Assembly (NCBI RefSeq): GCF_013408245.1
Contig: NZ_JACBYS010000001.1
Coordinates: forward strand, 2,604,001 to 2,668,000
From: Duganella sp. 1224
GTDB lineage: Bacteria; Pseudomonadota; Gammaproteobacteria; Burkholderiales; Burkholderiaceae_D
Length of the DNA stretch: 64,000 nt
Direction of reading: 5' to 3'
The notes under the pieces were generated by a model. The model did not search any database. It worked only from the letters and a program-made list of their open reading frames with translations, and was not told the origin of the DNA. Positions 1-8,480 of the stretch are shown here, in pieces (the stretch's first letter is position 1; each line of letters opens with the position of its first letter). The translations under genes and the position numbers were made by a program.

Positions 1-1
1 G

Positions 2-490
2 TACCAGAACGCCGGCAAGGACCGCGCCAACAGCGGCCCGCTGGCGCGCATCTTCGAGGCCGGCATGGGCGAGTTCATCAAATCCAAGGCGTCCTACACC
101 GCCAGCCGCGAAACGCTCGACCTCAGCGCCGTGCTGGACAGCGCGCGCCGCGCCATGCGCGCCGCCTTCCAGCGCGAGATGGACGCACTGGAATCGCACC
201 TGGCCTTCCTGGCCTCGGTCGGCTCGGTGTCGCCGTACATCGGCCTGCTGGGCACGGTGTGGGGCATCATGAACGCCTTCCGCGGCCTGGCCAATGTGCA
301 GCAGGCCACGCTGGCGGCGGTGGCGCCGGGCATCGCCGAAGCGCTGATCGCCACCGCCATCGGCCTGTTCGCGGCGATTCCGGCGTTTGTCGCCTATAAC
401 CGTTTCTCGTACGACGTGGACCGCCTGGCGATCCGTTTTGAGAGCTTTGTCGAAGAGTTCTCCAACATTCTGCAGCGTCAATCGCGTTAA
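2..490 (+). CDS. tolQ: TolQ, partial (C-terminal 162 aa)
   Basis: Inner-membrane proton-channel subunit of the Tol-Pal system, which uses the proton-motive force to drive TolA and pull the outer membrane inward at division. The reading frame is open from base 2, so the N-terminus and start lie outside the window. The visible part has the MotA/TolQ/ExbB pattern: an amphipathic cytoplasmic stretch, then two membrane segments, one around VSPYIGLLGTVWGIM and one around ALIATAIGLFAAIPAFVAY. It is followed after 5 nt by tolR, the standard order. The identity is secure because tolR, tolA, tolB and pal follow directly. Confidence 0.95.
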   Translation, partial: YQNAGKDRANSGPLARIFEAGMGEFIKSKASYTASRETLDLSAVLDSARRAMRAAFQREMDALESHLAFLASVGSVSPYIGLLGTVWGIMNAFRGLANVQQATLAAVAPGIAEALIATAIGLFAAIPAFVAYNRFSYDVDRLAIRFESFVEEFSNILQRQSR

Positions 491-495
491 TCATC

Positions 496-933
496 ATGGG
501 CTCCTCCTTCTCCGGCGGCATGCGTAGCGGCCGCACGCGCAAGCTGAAATCCGAGATCAACGTCGTGCCGTACATCGACGTCATGCTGGTGCTGCTGATT
601 ATTTTCATGGTCATGCCGTCGGCCAACGACCCGAGCGTGGTCGACCTGCCCAAGGCCGAGAAATCGACCAAGCCGCCAAGCGACTACGTGCAGATCGTCA
701 TCAAGCCGAACGGCGCGCTGTCGATCGGCGTCAAGGGCAAGGACGAGGACGCGCCGGAAACCGCGCCCAACCGCGACGCCCTGGTGCGCAAGCTGCGCAC
801 CATCCACAACGACCATCCCGACTACCCGGTGCTGATCGCCGGCGACAAGGACAGCAAGTACGACGACGTCATCCAGCTGATCTCGGAAGCGAAAAAGATG
901 GGCATCACCCGTGTAGGCCTGTCGACCAAGTAA
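496..933 (+). CDS. tolR: TolR, ExbD/TolR family energy-transduction protein
   Basis: Partner of TolQ in the proton channel, a single-pass inner-membrane protein with a periplasmic domain. 145 aa, normal for the family. After a short basic N-terminus comes the conserved EINVVPYIDVMLVLLIIFMV region, whose Asp (in YIDVML) is the family's proton-carrying residue. The C-terminal 100 residues form the periplasmic ExbD-like domain. It starts 5 nt after the tolQ stop, and its stop abuts the tolA ATG with no spacer, so translation is probably coupled. Confidence 0.96.
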   Translation: MGSSFSGGMRSGRTRKLKSEINVVPYIDVMLVLLIIFMVMPSANDPSVVDLPKAEKSTKPPSDYVQIVIKPNGALSIGVKGKDEDAPETAPNRDALVRKLRTIHNDHPDYPVLIAGDKDSKYDDVIQLISEAKKMGITRVGLSTK

Positions 934-1869
934 ATGCAAACGATGAAACCCGCAACCGCAGGCGGTCCGTACAAGGTACCGCGACAACACAACAGCTTGC
1001 GTTCGATCACGCTGGCGGTGGCGATGCACGCCCTGTTGTTGCTGTTCCTGTGGGTCGGCGTGAGCTGGCAGAACAACGAACCGACTGAAGTCCAGGCCGA
1101 AATCTGGGACATGAAGGTGCAGGACGCCGCCCCGCCCGCCCCCACGCCGGAGCCGGCGCCCAAGCCGGAACCCGAACCGGAACCCGAGCCGGTCAAGACG
1201 CCGCCACCGCAGCCGGTGCAGGCGCCGCCGGTGCCGAAGGAAGACCCGGAGATCGCGCTGGAGCGCCTGAAGGCCAAGAAGAAGGAAGAGGAACGCCAGC
1301 AGAAGCTGGAGCAGGCCCGCCTGCAGAAAATCGAGGACGAGAAGCAGGCCAAGCTGGACGCCAAGAAGAAGGCCGACCAGAAGGCCAAGGAAGAGAAGGA
1401 CAAGGCCGAGCAGGAAGAGAAGGACAAAGCGCTGGCCGCCGAGAAGGAGAAGAAGAAGCTGGCCGCCGAAAAGGCCGCCAAGGACAAGGCCGAGAAAGCC
1501 GCCAAGGACAAGGCCTTCGCGGCCGAGATGAGCCGCATCACCGGCGCCGCCGCCAAGGGCAGCACCGGCACCGCGGCGCAGTCGACCGGCGGCCGCGTCG
1601 ACGGCGGCTACGCGTCCAAGATCCGCGCCAAGATCAAGAGCAATCTGGTCTACGGCTCGCAGGACGACAGCCTGAGCGCCACCTACTCCATCACCCAGCT
1701 GCCGACCGGTGAAATCATCGGCGTGCGCAAGGTGCGGGGCAGCGGCTCGGCCGCCTACGATACCGCCATTGAAAACGCGATCGCCAAATCGTCACCACTC
1801 CCAACGAAAAATGATGGTACGGTAGAGCGCGAACTTACTCTCGACTTCAAGCTGAAGGAAATGCACTGA
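934..1869 (+). CDS. tolA: TolA, periplasm-spanning protein of Tol-Pal
   Basis: Links the TolQR motor to TolB and Pal. 311 aa. Domain I is a single membrane segment at about residues 25-45. Then comes a Pro/Glu-rich stretch (about 68-100) and a long Lys/Glu/Ala-rich helix (about 105-210) typical of domain II. The globular C-terminal domain III (about 225-311) contains [15 protein letters not shown], matching the TonB/TolA C-terminal fold. The start ATG follows the tolR stop directly. The tolB ATG lies one base after the stop. The internal repeats make exact length a poor identity test, but architecture and position are decisive. Confidence 0.95.
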   Translation: MQTMKPATAGGPYKVPRQHNSLRSITLAVAMHALLLLFLWVGVSWQNNEPTEVQAEIWDMKVQDAAPPAPTPEPAPKPEPEPEPEPVKTPPPQPVQAPPVPKEDPEIALERLKAKKKEEERQQKLEQARLQKIEDEKQAKLDAKKKADQKAKEEKDKAEQEEKDKALAAEKEKKKLAAEKAAKDKAEKAAKDKAFAAEMSRITGAAAKGSTGTAAQSTGGRVDGGYASKIRAKIKSNLVYGSQDDSLSATYSITQLPTGEIIGVRKVRGSGSAAYDTAIENAIAKSSPLPTKNDGTVERELTLDFKLKEMH

Positions 1870-1870
1870 C

Positions 1871-3136
1871 ATGAAAAAACTGAATATGCTCTACACCGGC
1901 CTGGTCATCGCCGCCACCATGGGCAGCGCCCGTGCCCAGATGCGGATCGAGATTTCCGGCGTCGGCAGCAATCAGATCCCGGTGGCAGTGGCTGGCTTCG
2001 CCAACGAAGGCGTGTCGCCACAAAAAATCTCCGAGATCATCAAGGCCGACCTGGAGCGCAGTGGCGCCTTCAAGATCATCGACGCCGGCGTCGTCAACGA
2101 CGTCAACAACATCGACTACAGCGGCTGGAAGGCCAAGGGCGCCGACGCGCTGGTGGTGGGCACCGTCGACGCGCTGGCCGACGGCCGCTACGACGTGCGC
2201 TACAAGCTGCTGGACACCGTCAAGCAGGCCAAGATCTCCAACCTCGACAAGGCCGTCACCGCCCAGTTCACCCGCCTGTCGGCGCACCTGATCGCCGACG
2301 ACGTATTCTTCAAGCTGACCGGCATCCGCGGCGCCTTCTCGACCCGCATCGCCTACGTCAAGCAGGAAGGCCGCAACTACCAGCTGATGGTGGCCGACGC
2401 CGACGGCGAAAACGAACAGCTGGCGCTGCGCTCGAACGAGCCGATCATCTCGCCGTCGTGGTCGCCGGACGGCACCAAGGTGGCCTACGTGTCGTTTGAA
2501 CAGAAAAAGCCGGTGGTCTACGTGCAGAACCTGATCACCCGCGCACGCACCGTGGTGGCCAACGAAAAAGGCAGCAACTCGGCACCGGCCTGGGCGCCCA
2601 GCGGCAACAAGCTGGCGGTGGCGCTGTCCAAGGACGGCCACACGCAGATATACACCGTCAACGCCGACGGCAGCAATCTGCGCCGCGCCTCCAACAGCCC
2701 CGGCATCGACACCGAGCCGCAATGGTCGGCCGACGGCAACAGCATCTACTTCACCAGCGACCGCAGCGGCGGCCCGCAAATCTACCGCATGAACCCGGAC
2801 GGCAGCGACGCCAAGCGCGTCACCTTCGGCGGCGCCTACAACATCAGCCCGCGCATCTCGGCCGACGGCAAGACGCTGGCCTACATCTCGCGCCGCGACA
2901 ACAACTTCCAGCTGTACGTGCTGGACCTGGCCAGCAACCAGGAACTGCGCCTGTCCGACACCACCAACGACGAATCGCCGAGCTTTGCCCCCAACGGCAA
3001 GTACATCATGTACGCCACCCAGGCCGGCAGCCGCAAATCGCTGGCCGTGGTCTCGGTCGATGGCCGTGTTAAACAACGCCTGACCACTCAGGCGGGCAAC
3101 ATCAAGGAGCCCACCTGGGGTCCGTTCATGCAGTAA
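1871..3136 (+). CDS. tolB: TolB, Tol-Pal periplasmic beta-propeller
   Basis: Periplasmic shuttle that binds Pal and is released by TolA. 421 aa, the expected size. It has an N-terminal signal peptide (cleavage probably after the SARA at residues 19-22), then an N-terminal alpha/beta domain to about residue 150. Six propeller blades follow, with the repeated [32 protein letters not shown] and SPSFAPNG motifs. It ends shortly before pal with a 27-nt gap. Nothing unusual is seen. Confidence 0.97.
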   Translation: MKKLNMLYTGLVIAATMGSARAQMRIEISGVGSNQIPVAVAGFANEGVSPQKISEIIKADLERSGAFKIIDAGVVNDVNNIDYSGWKAKGADALVVGTVDALADGRYDVRYKLLDTVKQAKISNLDKAVTAQFTRLSAHLIADDVFFKLTGIRGAFSTRIAYVKQEGRNYQLMVADADGENEQLALRSNEPIISPSWSPDGTKVAYVSFEQKKPVVYVQNLITRARTVVANEKGSNSAPAWAPSGNKLAVALSKDGHTQIYTVNADGSNLRRASNSPGIDTEPQWSADGNSIYFTSDRSGGPQIYRMNPDGSDAKRVTFGGAYNISPRISADGKTLAYISRRDNNFQLYVLDLASNQELRLSDTTNDESPSFAPNGKYIMYATQAGSRKSLAVVSVDGRVKQRLTTQAGNIKEPTWGPFMQ

Positions 3137-3163
3137 TGTCGATTCACTACTAGGAGAATTATT

Positions 3164-3697
3164 ATGCGTAAACTCAGCAGCTTAGCCTTCGCCGTCACCA
3201 CCGCCGCCATCCTCGCCGCCTGCTCGTCGACCCCGATCGACGACAAGAAACCAGCACCGGTGGTCGAGCGTCCGGTCGACAAAGCCGTCCAGCCGCAAGC
3301 CGACACCCGCACCGTGGCCCCGGTGGAAACCAAATCGCTGGATCCGCTGGACGATCCAAAAGGCGTGCTGGCCAACCGCAGCGTGTACTTTGACTTCGAC
3401 AGCTTCGTGGTGCGCGCCGACGGCAAGCCAGTGGTGGAAAACCACTCGGCCTACCTGATCAAGAACAAGGCCCGCTCGATCCTGATCCAAGGCAACACCG
3501 ACGAACGCGGCGGCGCCGAGTACAACCTGGCGCTGGGCCAGAAGCGCGCCGAAGCCGTGCGCAAGGCCATGACCACGCTGGGCGTGCCGGAGTCGCAGAT
3601 CGAAGCGGTGTCGCTGGGCAAGGAAAAACCAAAGGCCGAAGGTCACAACGAAGAGGCATGGGCACAGAACCGTCGTGCTGACATCGTCTACAAGTAA
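3164..3697 (+). CDS. pal: Pal, peptidoglycan-associated lipoprotein
   Basis: Outer-membrane lipoprotein that anchors the outer membrane to peptidoglycan and is the cargo of TolA/TolB. 177 aa. The signal peptide ends in a lipobox (ILAAC) with the lipidated Cys at residue 20. A Pro/Lys/Val-rich linker follows, then an OmpA-like domain from about residue 70 (YFDFDSFVV, GNTDERGGAEYNLALGQKRA, NRRADIVYK) with the Asp and Arg used to bind diaminopimelate. A good ribosome site (aggag) precedes the ATG. Confidence 0.97.
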   Translation: MRKLSSLAFAVTTAAILAACSSTPIDDKKPAPVVERPVDKAVQPQADTRTVAPVETKSLDPLDDPKGVLANRSVYFDFDSFVVRADGKPVVENHSAYLIKNKARSILIQGNTDERGGAEYNLALGQKRAEAVRKAMTTLGVPESQIEAVSLGKEKPKAEGHNEEAWAQNRRADIVYK

Positions 3698-3711
3698 TCA
3701 AAAGCACTACC

Positions 3712-3773
3712 ATTATGCCGGGTCACAGGCATAATACGGGGCGGCGCGCGGCAACCACCGCGCCCTGCCCCGT
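3712..3773 (+). terminator. Two consecutive hairpins between pal and cpoB
   Basis: The first hairpin has 8-nt arms (attatgcc 3712-3719 with ggcataat 3728-3735). The second, stronger one pairs acggggc (3736-3742) with gccccgt (3767-3773) and has an inner ggcgcg/cgcgcc stem. It is followed by tttcc. There is no long T-run, so this may be a partial terminator or RNA-processing site setting Pal above CpoB output. Confidence 0.5.
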
Positions 3774-3791
3774 TTCCATTTAGAGATTAGT

Positions 3792-4562
3792 GTGAAAGCG
3801 CCCGACATGAAGAAACTGACCCAAACCGGCCTCGGCACCGCCCTGCTGGCCGCGACCCTCTGGCTGCCGCTGCAAGCCCATGCCGGCCTGTTCGACGACG
3901 ACGAAGCGCGCAAGGCGCTGCTCGACCTGCGCGCCAAGGTCGAAGCCATGCGCGCCGACCTGAACGCCCGCATCGACACCAAGTCCGACAAGTCCAGCAC
4001 GCTGGACCTGGTAACCCAGAACGAGCAGCTGCAGCAGCAGATCGCCCAGCTGCGCGGCCAGATCGAAGTGCTGGCCAACGACATCGCCAACGCCCAGAAG
4101 CGCCAGAAAGACTTCTACGTCGACCTCGACACCCGCCTGCGCAAGCTGGAGCCGCGCGAAGTCACCATCGACGGCAAGACCGCGCAGGTTGATCCGGGCG
4201 AGCAGCGCGCCTACGACAACGCCTACAAACTGTTCACCAGTGGCGACTACAAGGCGGCCGCCACCGCGCTGCAGGAATTCGTCCAGCGCTACCCGGGCTC
4301 CAGCTACGCGCCCAACGCCCAATACTGGCTGGGCAACTCCTACTTCGCCCAGCGCGACTGCAAGAGCGCCATCAGCGCCCAGCTGGTCGTGCTGAAAAAC
4401 TACCCGGACAGCCCGAAAGCCCCGGACGCCATGCTGAACATGGCCAGCTGCCAGACCGAGCTGAAGGACAAGGCCGCGAAGAAGACGCTGCAGGACCTGA
4501 TCAAGCAATATCCGGACTCGACCGCCGCCGAGACCGCCAAGCAACGCCTGAGCGGCAAATAA
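3792..4562 (+). CDS. cpoB: CpoB (YbgF), coordinator of PG synthesis and OM constriction
   Basis: Periplasmic protein that couples PBP1B activity with Tol-driven constriction. 256 aa from the GTG at 3792; an ATG at 3807 gives a tidier signal peptide (MKKLTQTG to LQAHA). The GTG has gag about 6 nt upstream, so the start is undecided. After the signal peptide comes a coiled-coil trimerisation segment (about residues 35-115, NEQLQQQIAQLRGQIEVL) and then TPR repeats (about 135-256) with the YNNAYKLF-like and YWLGNSYF motifs of YbgF. Two Cys (RDCKSA, ASCQTE) could form a disulfide. It is the last gene of the tol cluster. Confidence 0.93.
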   Translation: MKAPDMKKLTQTGLGTALLAATLWLPLQAHAGLFDDDEARKALLDLRAKVEAMRADLNARIDTKSDKSSTLDLVTQNEQLQQQIAQLRGQIEVLANDIANAQKRQKDFYVDLDTRLRKLEPREVTIDGKTAQVDPGEQRAYDNAYKLFTSGDYKAAATALQEFVQRYPGSSYAPNAQYWLGNSYFAQRDCKSAISAQLVVLKNYPDSPKAPDAMLNMASCQTELKDKAAKKTLQDLIKQYPDSTAAETAKQRLSGK

Positions 4563-4576
4563 TTACCGCAGGGTAT

Positions 4577-4606
4577 TTGACAGCTGGGCTGAGAACCCTC
4601 TATAAT
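4577..4606 (+). promoter_or_regulatory. Strong sigma-70-type promoter of the tandem tRNA-Lys genes
   Basis: TTGACA at 4577-4582 and TATAAT at 4601-4606, both perfect consensus, with an 18-nt spacer. The expected start of transcription is about 4613, just ahead of the first tRNA at 4621. It lies right after the cpoB stop. Confidence 0.85.
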
Positions 4607-4620
4607 CTCGCTTCTTTCGG

Positions 4621-4696
4621 GGGTCGTTAGCTCAGCTGGTAGAGCAGCGGACTTTTAATCCGTTGGTCGCAGGTTCGAATCCCGCACGGCCTACCA
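4621..4696 (+). tRNA. tRNA-Lys (anticodon TTT), copy 1
   Basis: 76 nt with encoded CCA end. The acceptor arm gggtcgt pairs with acggcct, the D-arm contains agctcagctggtagagc, and the anticodon loop cttttaa places TTT at 4654-4656. The T-arm is gcaggttcgaatcccgc. First of three identical copies in the window. Confidence 0.98.
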
Positions 4697-4725
4697 TTCC
4701 GAAAGTGCCCAGGTTGCAAACCTGA

Positions 4726-4801
4726 GGGTCGTTAGCTCAGCTGGTAGAGCAGCGGACTTTTAATCCGTTGGTCGCAGGTTCGAATCCCGCACGGCCTACC
4801 A
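4726..4801 (+). tRNA. tRNA-Lys (anticodon TTT), copy 2
   Basis: Identical over 76 nt to the copy at 4621, after a 29-nt spacer. It is presumably co-transcribed from the promoter at 4577 and ended by the terminator at 4815-4846. Confidence 0.98.
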
Positions 4802-4814
4802 AGAATTATCAAGG

Positions 4815-4846
4815 AAGCCCACGAATTTACGTTCGTGGGCTTTTTT
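4815..4846 (+). terminator. Rho-independent terminator after the tandem tRNAs
   Basis: Arms aagcccacgaa (4815-4825) and ttcgtgggctt (4832-4842) with a 6-nt loop, running into six T. It has the classic position directly after the second tRNA. Confidence 0.92.
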
Positions 4847-4930
4847 GTTTCTGGTCGCCATGAAGTCACAAAGATGTCATTTAATCAATATTGATCGAGC
4901 GCCTCGCTGCGGAGCGTGAGATGGCACCTA

Positions 4931-5371
4931 TTAAAGCGATTGACAGACAATTTTGATGAAACGTTGCCCCGCTTTCACGCTCTTGCTGAAGTGGACCTTG
5001 CAGAATTTTGTCTGTGGATCCAATTGCCGCGATAACAGGATCTGACCGTATTCACCGTAACGGCACTCCATCCATTTACCGGCGTGGAAACTCTCATCGC
5101 TCAAATCGTAGGTCGTCACCCATTCAGTCTTCCCCTGTTGCCAGGTGGAGTCGCCCATCAGCGTCGCCCGCTGTTCAGGCGGACCCGCCGCCGCACCTGC
5201 GGACGAGAGGTAGAGCGGCGACGCAACGTGAGGCGTCCACTGTCCCGGCACAGATGTCAGTTTGATGGCGGCCTGCGGGATTTCGGTCGGGCAGATAATC
5301 TGCTGTTCTGCGGCACCAGCCTGGAGCAGTCCCTGTGCAATGATGATGGCGATGGAGATACACGCTTTCAT
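4931..5371 (-). CDS. STY0301-family secreted protein
   Basis: 146 aa from the ATG at 5371; the frame is open further upstream but that part is not protein-like. A signal peptide (MKACISIAIIIAQGLLQAGA) is followed by a mature part with the family's layout: Cys-Pro near the mature start (IICPTEIP), a central GDSTWQQGK-type Trp, then WMECRYGEYGQILLSRQL and a late Cys (TKFCKV). Function unknown. The family recurs at 51112 in this window. GC is clearly lower than in neighbouring core genes, and it sits just after the tRNA pair, suggesting acquired DNA. Two bases upstream ends another minus-strand frame. The family call is from motif memory. Confidence 0.7.
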   Translation of the reverse strand: MKACISIAIIIAQGLLQAGAAEQQIICPTEIPQAAIKLTSVPGQWTPHVASPLYLSSAGAAAGPPEQRATLMGDSTWQQGKTEWVTTYDLSDESFHAGKWMECRYGEYGQILLSRQLDPQTKFCKVHFSKSVKAGQRFIKIVCQSL

Positions 5372-5372
5372 T

Positions 5373-5504
5373 CTATTCGATGACCCAAAAAGCGTCGGCG
5401 TTGTCGGTCGGGTTGGCATAGGTGCCATTGGGATTCTTGCGTTGTGTACGAATGAAGCGAATAGACTTTTCCCCCTTTCCGGACTGGGCCACATGAAAGA
5501 CCAT
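5373..5504 (-). pseudogene. Possible C-terminal remnant of a gene upstream of the STY0301 gene
   Basis: A minus-strand frame ends with TAG two bases before the STY0301 start. Its last 43 codons, from an ATG at 5504 without a ribosome site, read like protein (GEKSIRFIRTQRKNPNGTYA, ending DAFWVIE). Upstream the frame stays open to 6095, but there it is antisense to a better plus-strand gene and passes through a terminator hairpin. I read it as the tail of a truncated gene, possibly once co-transcribed with the STY0301 gene. I do not recognise the family. It could also be a chance frame. Confidence 0.35.
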
Positions 5505-5578
5505 CTTGCCGTCGGTTCCATGCAGACTTTTGCGAACGCTCAAGGCATCGTCATGCGGGCAGTGTTCAATATCAAGAT

Positions 5579-5613
5579 ATCGCGCGCCGCTTACTTGGCG
5601 GCGCGCGATTTTT
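5579..5613 (+). terminator. Orphan plus-strand terminator
   Basis: Perfect 12-nt arms (atcgcgcgccgc 5579-5590, gcggcgcgcgat 5598-5609), a 7-nt loop and a run of five T. It points rightward, but no plausible plus-strand gene ends here. It is probably left over from a lost gene. Confidence 0.6.
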
Positions 5614-5642
5614 AGAGTGGGGTGGCGCGGGTATCGACAGCC

Positions 5643-6092
5643 ATGAAAATAGTCCCTGCTCAAGGTTACTCGACACGCCTCATCAGAGAGCCATCCTCGG
5701 ATGACATTCCGCTGTGTGAGCTTGTTATCGCCGGACGCCCGACGGGCAAAGTTATGCAAGGCGCGGTGTTTCAGGCTGCGCTGCAGTGGCACGATTACGT
5801 CCTGCTGTTTGCGACCGATGATGTGCCGTTTGAAGAGGGACTGAGCATCTATTTGCTCGACCAGCGTTTGAGTGTCGTTGACCGTGCCCGGATGTATTTC
5901 ATCTACTCGCCGGGGATTTTTTCCGATCTGGATCTCAGCGAGGACGACACCGTGCGCTTCCGCTTTATTGGTGACTGCATTTGGAAGCTGACGCTTCACA
6001 GCACGAAGAAATTTGCGATTCCCATCCTGTCGAAGCCCCTCGGCGTACACCGCCCGCTGAGATTTTTCCGCAGATTTGAAATTACGCGGTAG
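5643..6092 (+). CDS. Hypothetical protein in the tRNA-adjacent islet
   Basis: 149 aa from the ATG at 5643 (the frame opens at 5622). No signal peptide or membrane segment. The composition is protein-like (GKVMQGAVFQAALQWHDYVLLFATDDVPFEEG split over a beta-rich middle; DLDLSEDDTVRFRFIGDCIW near 90-115) and suggests a compact cytosolic beta-sheet protein. I do not recognise it; an immunity-type or small accessory protein is possible but unsupported. GC is lower than the core genes. It ends four bases before the 3' end of the convergent LysR gene. Confidence 0.6.
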   Translation: MKIVPAQGYSTRLIREPSSDDIPLCELVIAGRPTGKVMQGAVFQAALQWHDYVLLFATDDVPFEEGLSIYLLDQRLSVVDRARMYFIYSPGIFSDLDLSEDDTVRFRFIGDCIWKLTLHSTKKFAIPILSKPLGVHRPLRFFRRFEITR

Positions 6093-6095
6093 CAC

Positions 6096-6995
6096 TCACA
6101 CCGCAAGCGCCTCCCGCGCCGCCTGGCGGATCGCCTGCGTGGCCGGGTGGCTGATGCGGCGCTCGGTGGTGATGGCGTAGACCTGTTCGCGCAGTGACGG
6201 AATCGTGCCGATCAGTACCACGCCGTACTGCGCGCTGATCGCGTCGGCGATCGCCGCCGGGGCGAAGAACATGCCTGCGCCGGACTGGCCGAACGCGTTC
6301 AGCATGGCGCTGTCGTCAAATTCGCCCAGCACGCGTAGGCGCGGCACGTGCTTGTGCAGCCACTGCATCAGCCTGGCGTAGACGGCGAAGTCTTCGCCCG
6401 GTAGCAGCAGCGGCGCGTTGTTCAGGCATGCGGGAAATGGCCCGCTCAGGCTGGCCGCAAGCGGCCTGGCGGCGAACACACCCAGTTCACTCTCGCCCAG
6501 CAAGTGGTTGTAGCCGCGCACGCTCAAGTGGCTGGGCATCGGGCGGTCGGCGATGATCAGGTCGAGCTTGTGGACGGCCATGTCAGCCAGCAGCGCGGCC
6601 AGCCTGCCCTCGCGGCAGATCAGCCGGGTCGGCTCATCCAGCGACAGCGCCGGCGCTACCAGCCGGCATGCGACGGCTTTGGAGACGGCGTCGGAGACGC
6701 CGATGCGGAAGGTGCTCATCTGCGTGCTGGCCTGGTCCCGCACCACGTCCAGCAAGTCGTCGCCGGCGCTGAAGATGTCTTCGGCGTGGCGCAGGATGCG
6801 CTGGCCCGTGTCGGTCAGTTCCAGCCGCCGCCCGACGCGCCGGAACAACTCCACGCCCAGCGTGTCGGCGAATTCGGTCAGCTGGCCGGAGATCGATTGC
6901 GGCGTCAGGTGCAGCTGTTCCGCGGCCTTGGCGATGCTGCCGCTACGCGCCACCATCCAGAAGTAACGCAGGTGTTTGTAGTTCAGCGTGGCCAT
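6096..6995 (-). CDS. nhaR: NhaR-like LysR-family transcriptional regulator
   Basis: 299 aa. The N-terminal winged helix (residues 1-65) begins NYKHLRYFWMVARSGSIAKAA and contains LHLTPQSISGQL and LFRRVGRRLELTDTG, closer to NhaR (sodium and pH response in enterics) than to general LysR proteins. The remaining 230 residues form the effector-binding domain. It is divergent from the HPF-TerC-TerB genes that start at 7113, the usual position for a LysR protein controlling its neighbours. The AT-rich 118-bp gap would hold its binding sites. No nhaA antiporter gene is in view, so the NhaR name is by similarity only. Confidence 0.8.
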   Translation of the reverse strand: MATLNYKHLRYFWMVARSGSIAKAAEQLHLTPQSISGQLTEFADTLGVELFRRVGRRLELTDTGQRILRHAEDIFSAGDDLLDVVRDQASTQMSTFRIGVSDAVSKAVACRLVAPALSLDEPTRLICREGRLAALLADMAVHKLDLIIADRPMPSHLSVRGYNHLLGESELGVFAARPLAASLSGPFPACLNNAPLLLPGEDFAVYARLMQWLHKHVPRLRVLGEFDDSAMLNAFGQSGAGMFFAPAAIADAISAQYGVVLIGTIPSLREQVYAITTERRISHPATQAIRQAAREALAV

Positions 6996-7112
6996 GCCCC
7001 GACCTTTCTATACATCGTCTTTTTCGACGTTAATGCCAAATATATTCGAATTGTACGATGAATTGAGCACCCCTATCATGGTTCTTGTCATTCACAGCGA
7101 AAGGAACCGATC
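6996..7112. promoter_or_regulatory. Divergent promoter region between nhaR-like and HPF-like genes
   Basis: 117 bp, much richer in A/T than the flanks (aaatatattcgaattgtacg around 7039-7058). It must hold promoters for both directions and probably LysR boxes. A clear ribosome site (aaagga) precedes the ATG at 7113. Confidence 0.5.
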
Positions 7113-7478
7113 ATGAACATCGCCATCCAATCCCATGGCCTGGTCCTCACCGAGAGTCTGCGCGCCTATGTGCACCGCCGGCTGCAAACCGCGCTGGGCT
7201 GGGCGTTGACGCGGCGGCTCGCCGTGTTGCTGTCGGACATCAACGGTCCGCGCGGCGGCCGCGACAAGCGCTGCAAGATTCAGATCCACCTGGACCACGG
7301 CAAGACCATCGTCATCGAGGATACCGAGGAAGATGTGTATGCGGCGATTGACCTCGCCGCCGGCCGCGCCGACCGCGCGCTGGCGCGCCAGTTGTCACGC
7401 GGCCGCAAGTTCACGCATGACAAGGCCCGCACCCTGTCGCCGGCGGACGAGGCGTCCGAGGTCGACGATCAACCTTAA
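7113..7478 (+). CDS. HPF/RaiA-type ribosome-associated protein
   Basis: 121 aa, matching the short S30AE/HPF fold that binds the 30S decoding region and helps silence ribosomes under stress. It begins MNIAIQSHGLVLTESLRAYV, like other family members (beta strand, then amphipathic helix). The basic strand DKRCKIQIHLDHGKTIVIED and the helix EEDVYAAIDLAAGRADRALAR complete the fold. It has an extra acidic tail and lacks the dimerisation domain of long HPF. It precedes terC by 27 nt. The main housekeeping hpf would normally sit by rpoN, so this is probably a second, stress-specific copy. Confidence 0.8.
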   Translation: MNIAIQSHGLVLTESLRAYVHRRLQTALGWALTRRLAVLLSDINGPRGGRDKRCKIQIHLDHGKTIVIEDTEEDVYAAIDLAAGRADRALARQLSRGRKFTHDKARTLSPADEASEVDDQP

Positions 7479-7505
7479 ACCACATCATTCAACGGAGCGC
7501 CGCAA

Positions 7506-8462
7506 ATGACTGCAATCGAGAACATTGCCACCGCCCCCATGTGGGCCGGCTTTGTCGCCTTCGTGCTGCTGATGCTGGCGGTGGACCTGTGGGTCTTCGG
7601 CGGCAACAAGGCGCACAAGGTGACGGCGCGCGAGGCGGGCGCGTGGTCGCTGGGCTGGTTCGCCCTGGCGCTGGCCTTTAACGGCGGCCTGTGGTGGTAT
7701 CTGCATGGCACCGTCGGCCCCGAGATCGCACAGCAGAAGTCGCTGGAGTTCCTGTCCGGCTATCTGATCGAGAAGGCGCTGTCGGTCGATAACATCTTCA
7801 TCTTCCTGCTGATCTTTACGGCGTTCCAGGTGAAGGCGGAATACCAGCGGCGCGTGCTGATCTACGGCGTGCTGGGTGCGATCGTGATGCGCGCCATCAT
7901 GATCCTGGCCGGCGCGTGGGTGGTGAGCGAGTTCAGCTGGGTGCTGTACCTGTTCGGCGCCTTCCTGCTGTACACCGGCGTGAAGATGCTGAAGACGGTC
8001 GACGAGGAACCCGACGTCACCCGCAATCCGGTGCTGCGCTTTGCGCGCCGCCATCTGCCGGTGGCGGAGGGCGACCACGGCGAAAAATTCATCGTGTGGA
8101 AGGACGGCAAGCGCTACGTGACCTCGCTGCTGCTGGTGCTGATCCTGATCGAGGCGACCGACCTGGTGTTCGCGGTGGATTCGATCCCGGCGATTTTCGC
8201 CATCACGTCGGATCCGTTCATCGTGTTCACGTCGAACATGCTCGCGATTCTCGGTCTGCGGGCGCTGTACTTCCTGCTGGCCGACATCGCCGACCGCTTC
8301 CACTTGCTCAAATATGGCCTGGCGCTGGTGCTGTGCTTCATCGGCCTGAAGATGCTGTTGCTGCCGTGGCTGCACATTCCGGTGCACATCTCGCTGTCGG
8401 TGGTGGCGGTGCTGATTGCCGGCAGCGTGATCGCCAGCCTGTACGTGAACCGCAACAAATAA
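7506..8462 (+). CDS. TerC/Alx-family integral membrane protein
   Basis: 318 aa with about nine hydrophobic segments. The diagnostic motifs are the paired acidic sites: EKALSVDNIFIFLLIF (about residue 90) and EATDLVFAVDSIPAIFAIT (about 215-235), plus GLRALYFLLADIADRF. The length and the cytoplasmic loop (DEEPDVTRNPVLRF to GKRYVTS) match Alx, a manganese exporter induced at high pH in E. coli. It follows the HPF-like gene by 27 nt and precedes a TerB-like gene by 18 nt. Start at 7506 with ggag upstream. No yybP-ykoY-like leader is possible here because the upstream gene is too close. Confidence 0.9.
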   Translation: MTAIENIATAPMWAGFVAFVLLMLAVDLWVFGGNKAHKVTAREAGAWSLGWFALALAFNGGLWWYLHGTVGPEIAQQKSLEFLSGYLIEKALSVDNIFIFLLIFTAFQVKAEYQRRVLIYGVLGAIVMRAIMILAGAWVVSEFSWVLYLFGAFLLYTGVKMLKTVDEEPDVTRNPVLRFARRHLPVAEGDHGEKFIVWKDGKRYVTSLLLVLILIEATDLVFAVDSIPAIFAITSDPFIVFTSNMLAILGLRALYFLLADIADRFHLLKYGLALVLCFIGLKMLLLPWLHIPVHISLSVVAVLIAGSVIASLYVNRNK

Positions 8463-8480
8463 TTTTGAAGGAGGAATGCA

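Noticed and set aside
5373..6095. Full 240-aa minus-strand ORF
   Set aside because: Only the last 40-70 residues look like protein; the upstream part is antisense to a better gene and runs through a terminator stem. Kept only as a remnant.
7479..7505. yybP-ykoY manganese riboswitch before terC
   Set aside because: Only 27 nt separate terC from the upstream gene, too short for that riboswitch.
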